Shown piece by piece: positions 60,167-64,000 of a stretch of 64,000 bases of DNA. Origin of the DNA: JAJZAM01 sp027391075 (GTDB lineage: Bacteria > Actinomycetota > Acidimicrobiia > Acidimicrobiales > Palsa-688); assembly GCA_027391075.1 (NCBI GenBank), contig DAHYHI010000042.1:121367-185366 (forward strand). Reading direction: 5' to 3'. A program made the position numbers and the translations under genes. The notes beneath the pieces were generated by a model that saw only the letters and a program-made list of their open reading frames with translations, was not told where the DNA came from and did not search any database. The first letter of the stretch is position 1. Every line of letters begins with the position of its first letter.

Positions 60167-60865
60167 ATGACCCCATCCGATTTTGTGGAAGGCGAGCAGC
60201 TTTGGTCCCAGGTGGACGCCTACATCCAAGCCAAGCTCATCGGTTCGGACGCCGCTTTGGAGTCGGCTCTGGAGGAGTCGGACCGTGCCGGCTTGCCCCA
60301 GATCGCCGTGTCGGCGCCGCAGGGCAAGCTGCTGGCGATCCTGGCCATGGCGGTCAGCGCAAGGCGGATCCTAGAGATCGGGACTCTAGGGGGTTATTCG
60401 ACGATCTGGCTCGCACGGTCCCTGCCACGAGACGGAAGGCTTGTCAGCTTGGAGGTGGACCCCAAACACGGCCAGGTGGCCTCGGCGAATGTAGCCCGGG
60501 CTGGCTTGGCAGACCAAGTGGAGATCCGAGTAGGGCCGGCCATCGAGTCGCTGCCCGACGTCAGCGCCGAAGTTGCGGCGAGCGGCGAGCGCTTCGACCT
60601 TGTTTTCATCGACGCCGACAAGCCGAGCACCTCCGCCTACTTCGAGAAGGTCCTGGGTCTGACGAGACCTGGAGGCCTGATAATCGTCGACAATTCGGTG
60701 CGCCACGGGCGCCTGGTGGACGACTCCGGCTCCGACGCCAACGTCGTCGGGATGCGCGATTTCCACGACCTGCTCGCCGGCATCTCCGGGGTTTCCGCTA
60801 CGACGATACAGACCGTCGGCTCCAAAGGATACGACGGTCTCACCGTCGTATACGTGGGTCGCTAA
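60167..60865 (+). CDS. O-methyltransferase, class I SAM-dependent
   Basis: 232 aa. ILEIGTLGGYSTIWLARSL binds SAM, DLVFIDADKPSTSAYFEKV holds metal-binding aspartates and GGLIIVDNSVRHGRLVD follows, all matching the caffeoyl-CoA/catechol O-methyltransferase family. Converges with the serine hydrolase, with 4 bp overlap. Substrate unknown. Confidence 0.92.
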   Translation: MTPSDFVEGEQLWSQVDAYIQAKLIGSDAALESALEESDRAGLPQIAVSAPQGKLLAILAMAVSARRILEIGTLGGYSTIWLARSLPRDGRLVSLEVDPKHGQVASANVARAGLADQVEIRVGPAIESLPDVSAEVAASGERFDLVFIDADKPSTSAYFEKVLGLTRPGGLIIVDNSVRHGRLVDDSGSDANVVGMRDFHDLLAGISGVSATTIQTVGSKGYDGLTVVYVGR

Positions 60866-62043
60866 AGGCAGGCGCGGACAGCTTCTACCAGCGCCGCCGG
60901 GCGGGGATCCCCGGCTAGGTTCTGTTGCATCTGGTTCATCACGTAGGCGAACCCGACGCCGGCTTCGCGGTCGGCGAACGCCAGGGAGCCGCCGGCGCCG
61001 GAGTGGCCGAAGCTGGAGCTCCCAAGTAGCGGCGACGCCGCTGTGGGCAGCATGAAACCTGATCCGAATCGGGTGTCGACGATGAGCACGTCGTCGGGCC
61101 CTTCGGAGCACACGGCGGTCGCTTGGGCGACCGTGGAGTCGCTGAGGAGTCGGCACCCGTCGACCTCGCCGATGGTAGCTGCGTACATCTTGGCGAGGGA
61201 ACGGGCTGTGGCTATCCCGTTAGCTGCGGGCAGCTCGCCGGCGTGCACAGCCCTGGAGTTGAACGAGAAGGGCGGCGTCGTCGGGTTCAGAGCTCTCACC
61301 GTCAGCGACGACGGCGACGTCATGGCCCGGAAGCGCTCGGCCTGAGCAGGCGGGATCGAAGCCAGATACGACGGGTCCGGGGCGACCACAGGCGCTGGGA
61401 TCAGCTTCGACACCCGGGACTCCTCGGCTTCGGGTAGGCCGACCCACAGGTCCAGGCCGAGAGGGCCCGACACCTCCTCGGCGAGGAACCGGCCGGGACT
61501 TCGACCGCTCACACGGCGGATCACCTCGCCCACCAGCCATCCGAAGGTAACCGCGTGATATCCGTGGCGGTTGCCGGGCTCCCATGCGGGGCTCTGCGCG
61601 CCGAGAGCTTCGACCGGCGGATCCCACGCCAGGGCTTCCTCGGGTGTCATCGCCGTGTCGAGCGTGGGCAGGCCAGCCCGGTGCGATAGCAGGTGCCGGA
61701 CCGTGGTGCTCTGCTTTCCTGCCGTGGCAAACTGCGGCCAGTACTCCCCCACCGGGGCGTCGAGGTCGAGCTCGCCCCTTTCGGCGAGTATATGGGCGCA
61801 GATAGCCGTCGCCCCTTTGGTCGTCGAGAACACGAGGGTGAGCGTGTCATCCTGCCACGGGATCTGCCTTCCGCGGTCCGCGAGTCCTCCCCAGACGTCC
61901 ACGACTTTACGCCCGGCCACGTAGAGGCAGAACGCCGCGCCGACCTCGCCCCGCGACACGAAGTTCTCCCGGAAAGCGTCCGCTACCGCTTCGTAGCCTC
62001 CGGCCACCTCGCCGTGTACTGCCATCTCTTTTTGATCGCTCAC
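60862..62043 (-). CDS. Serine hydrolase, beta-lactamase/EstB-like
   Basis: 393 aa from GTG 62043; a start six codons later is possible. SxxK motif STTKGATAICAHILAERG near residue 76 and a tyrosine motif GYHAVTFGWLVGEV near residue 160 fit family VIII esterases. GHSGAGGSLAFAD near the C-terminus replaces the KTG box. No signal peptide. Its start is 19 bp from the prfC stop. Confidence 0.87.
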   Translation of the reverse strand: MSDQKEMAVHGEVAGGYEAVADAFRENFVSRGEVGAAFCLYVAGRKVVDVWGGLADRGRQIPWQDDTLTLVFSTTKGATAICAHILAERGELDLDAPVGEYWPQFATAGKQSTTVRHLLSHRAGLPTLDTAMTPEEALAWDPPVEALGAQSPAWEPGNRHGYHAVTFGWLVGEVIRRVSGRSPGRFLAEEVSGPLGLDLWVGLPEAEESRVSKLIPAPVVAPDPSYLASIPPAQAERFRAMTSPSSLTVRALNPTTPPFSFNSRAVHAGELPAANGIATARSLAKMYAATIGEVDGCRLLSDSTVAQATAVCSEGPDDVLIVDTRFGSGFMLPTAASPLLGSSSFGHSGAGGSLAFADREAGVGFAYVMNQMQQNLAGDPRPAALVEAVRACL

Positions 62044-62062
62044 GATCCCATCATGGCAGAGC

Positions 62063-63703
62063 TCAGGTGGTGACGATCTGCTCCAAGGTCCAGTCGGGAT
62101 GGTCCGATGCGACCCGCTCAAGCCAGTAAGGGCTTTGGAAGACCGCCAGCAGGGTCCCGTCCCCTCTGCTTAGGACGTCCACGCCGCCGAGACCGCGCAA
62201 GTGCTCGGCTGTCGCCTCGTCGGTGCGGCGAACGGTGCGCTCGTGTGGACCTGAGAGGCGTATCGCAGCCCCGAACTCGTTGGCCATTCTGTGGGACAGC
62301 ACCTCGAACTGCATCGCTCCCACCGCTGCAAGCACGGGCGTAGGGTCATCCCCTCTGTGGAGTATCGCGATGACACCCTCGGCTTCGAGTTGGGCCAATC
62401 CCCGCTTGAACTGCTTCGAACGTGACAGGTCAGCTGGATGCGCCGTGGCTATCAGCTCGGGAGCGAACGTCGGGATCGGCGGGAAGGCGACAGGCTTATC
62501 CCCCGCGTAAAGGCTGTCGCCGACCCTCAAACCTGAAGCGTTGACCAGGCCGACCACGTCCCCGGGCCAGGCGTCGTCGATCGTCTCGCGCTCGGATCCG
62601 AACACCGACGCCGCGTACTTGGTGGCGAACGGCTTGCCGGTCGGGCCGTGCGTGAGAACCATGCCCCTCTCGAAGTGGCCGCTGCAGACCCTGACGAACG
62701 CCACGTGGTCTCGGTGTGCGGGGTTCATGTTGGCCTGGATCTTGAACACGAACCCGGAGAAGTCGTCGTCAAGACCCCTGGCGGCACCGGCTCTGTCGGA
62801 GACCGGTTTGGGGCTCGGCGCCATCTCCACGACGGCGTCGAGGAGGTGGCGGACACCGAAGTTGGTGAGAGCCGACCCGACGAACAAGGGGCTTGTCATG
62901 CCCATCTCGAATGTGTCGGGCGTGCTCACCGCTCCGATCTCGTCGAGCAGGGCGCACTCCTCAAGGGCTCGCTCCCAGTCAGCACCGAAGCGCTCGGCCG
63001 CCTGTTCGGGGTCAAGGCTGTACTCCTCCGCGGCAGTGGACCCTCCCCTGCCGGTGCGGTTGAAACCTACGAAACTGCCGTCTCTGCGGTCTATGACCCC
63101 GTGGAAGACGCCTGGCTCACCCACCGGCCACGTGACCGGCGTGGGTATCAGGCCGATCTGGTCTTCTATCTCGTCGAGTAGCTCCAAGGGGTTGCGGCCC
63201 GGTCGGTCACACTTGTTGATGAAGGTGATCACCGGCAGGAGGCGGGCGTGGCACACCTCGAACAGCTTCAGCGTTTGCGGCTCGATTCCTTTCGCTGCGT
63301 CTAGGACCATGATCGCCGCGTCCGCCGCAGTTAGCACCCGGTAGGTGTCCTCGGAGAAGTCCCTGTGGCCGGGCGTGTCGAGCAGGTTGATCGTCGACCC
63401 CCGGTAACTGAACTGAAGCACCGTGGAGCTGATCGAGATGCCCCGCTCTTGTTCGAGTGCCATCCAGTCGGACGTCGCACGCCGCCGTCCGGCGCGGGCT
63501 TTGACAGCGCCAGCCTCTTGGACCGCCCCCGAGTAGAGCAGGAACTTCTCCGTCAGGGTCGTCTTGCCTGCGTCGGGGTGGCTGATGATAGCGAAAGTCC
63601 GTCTGCTGGCGGCTTCCCCGGTCGCTTGGCCTGCACGGCCGGGGCCGGTGGTGCCAACGTAGTCACTGGCGGCGTCGGCGGAGGTTGGGGAGGCGGCTGG
63701 CAT
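62063..63703 (-). CDS. prfC: Peptide chain release factor 3
   Basis: 546 aa GTPase that recycles RF1/RF2. G1 SHPDAGKTTLTEKFLLYSG, the RF3-specific VKARAGRRRATSDWMALEQE, G3 DTPGHRDFSEDTYRVL and G4 NKCDRP. The domain order matches RF3 rather than EF-G. The first about 30 residues are an unconserved leader. Confidence 0.96.
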   Translation of the reverse strand: MPAASPTSADAASDYVGTTGPGRAGQATGEAASRRTFAIISHPDAGKTTLTEKFLLYSGAVQEAGAVKARAGRRRATSDWMALEQERGISISSTVLQFSYRGSTINLLDTPGHRDFSEDTYRVLTAADAAIMVLDAAKGIEPQTLKLFEVCHARLLPVITFINKCDRPGRNPLELLDEIEDQIGLIPTPVTWPVGEPGVFHGVIDRRDGSFVGFNRTGRGGSTAAEEYSLDPEQAAERFGADWERALEECALLDEIGAVSTPDTFEMGMTSPLFVGSALTNFGVRHLLDAVVEMAPSPKPVSDRAGAARGLDDDFSGFVFKIQANMNPAHRDHVAFVRVCSGHFERGMVLTHGPTGKPFATKYAASVFGSERETIDDAWPGDVVGLVNASGLRVGDSLYAGDKPVAFPPIPTFAPELIATAHPADLSRSKQFKRGLAQLEAEGVIAILHRGDDPTPVLAAVGAMQFEVLSHRMANEFGAAIRLSGPHERTVRRTDEATAEHLRGLGGVDVLSRGDGTLLAVFQSPYWLERVASDHPDWTLEQIVTT

Positions 63704-63742
63704 AGCAGAAAGGGATCCTGAGGCGGCGACGATGGCGAGGCC

Positions 63743-64000
63743 TCAGGAAGGGTATCTGACGCCGGTCAGCTTCTCCGACACGTCCCACAGCGCTTCGGCC
63801 GAGCCCGTGTCGCGCGCCCGACGCGACGGGACCTCGAGTACCGGCGGGCCAGCGATCCTCCAATTCGGCCCGTAATACTGGCCGCCCGAAGCGTCGGGGT
63901 CGGTAGCCGCCCTTAGGATCGGCAGTGCGCCCATTGCGGTGGACTGCCCCATGCCCGGAACCCAGTTGACCGAGCGGAGGACTGCGTTGGAGATCCCGCT
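63743..64000 (-). CDS. SDR family protein, C-terminal part (cut by right edge)
   Basis: Open to the right edge. The 85 visible residues include the segment GQSTAMGALPILRAATDPDA followed by GGQYYGP and the end ALWDVSEKLTGVRYPS, the C-terminal pattern of retinol-dehydrogenase or protochlorophyllide-reductase-like SDRs. Catalytic residues lie outside the window. Confidence 0.8.
   Translation of the reverse strand, partial: SGISNAVLRSVNWVPGMGQSTAMGALPILRAATDPDASGGQYYGPNWRIAGPPVLEVPSRRARDTGSAEALWDVSEKLTGVRYPS

Overview
The window is high-GC actinobacterial chromosome. The clues are the ctaE-qcrCAB order with a diheme QcrC, a caa3-type CtaG, actinobacterial DUF families and frequent GTG/TTG starts. 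The class Acidimicrobiia is plausible, but this is inference from gene content only.

Layout. 1-2.1 kb (minus): glmM (3' end cut by the window edge), rpsI, rplM. 2.2-5.2 kb (plus): ctaC-ctaD-ctaF, cytochrome c oxidase subunits II, I and IV. 5.3-6.1 kb: a toxin-antitoxin-like pair. 6.2-10.2 kb (minus): ctaE-qcrC-qcrA-qcrB, i.e. oxidase subunit III plus the bc1 complex. 10.3-12.4 kb: ctaG and ilvA. 12.4-27.8 kb (minus): a long ribosomal protein array from rplC to rplQ, with secY, adk, rpoA and truA. 28.1-44.3 kb: accessory metabolism, comprising an M1-like peptidase, small membrane proteins, an acyl-CoA catabolic cluster (NDP-forming acyl-CoA synthetase, two SDRs, a DUF35/thiolase pair, an acyl-CoA dehydrogenase), a serine hydrolase, YceI/MarR, acylphosphatase, an MBL hydrolase and an intradiol dioxygenase. 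44.36-51.6 kb: a decayed mobile island. 51.6-56.4 kb (minus): rpsL-rpsG-fusA-tuf-rpsJ. 56.6-64 kb: a DMT transporter, glycosyltransferase, PIG-L deacetylase, methyltransferase, serine hydrolase, prfC and a partial SDR.

The notable system is the island next to rpsJ. The last codons of rpsJ are repeated, intact or degraded, at about 51.58, 48.59, 46.95 and 45.97 kb, and a fifth, weaker arm-like trace lies at 44.75 kb. All copies except rpsJ itself carry a shared arm ending in GTTGCACG, most with a small TGAAA-loop hairpin. The intervals between copies (about 1.2, 1.0, 1.65 and 3.0 kb) look like a stack of small integrative elements inserted one after another at the 3' end of rpsJ. Three intervals hold remnants of the same tyrosine-recombinase family, reading in the same direction as rpsJ. 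One also holds a broken rolling-circle (HUH) replication initiator. Next to each arm sits a small minus-strand gene pair: GNAT/DUF1778, DUF4160/DUF2442, an excisionase-like protein with a small ORF, and a BrnT-like/RHH pair. A two-hairpin repeat recurs in three of the intervals. Together with 16 kb of metabolic genes, the island separates rpsJ from rplC, which are adjacent in most bacteria, so the S10 operon is split and rplC has its own upstream region with two strong hairpins.
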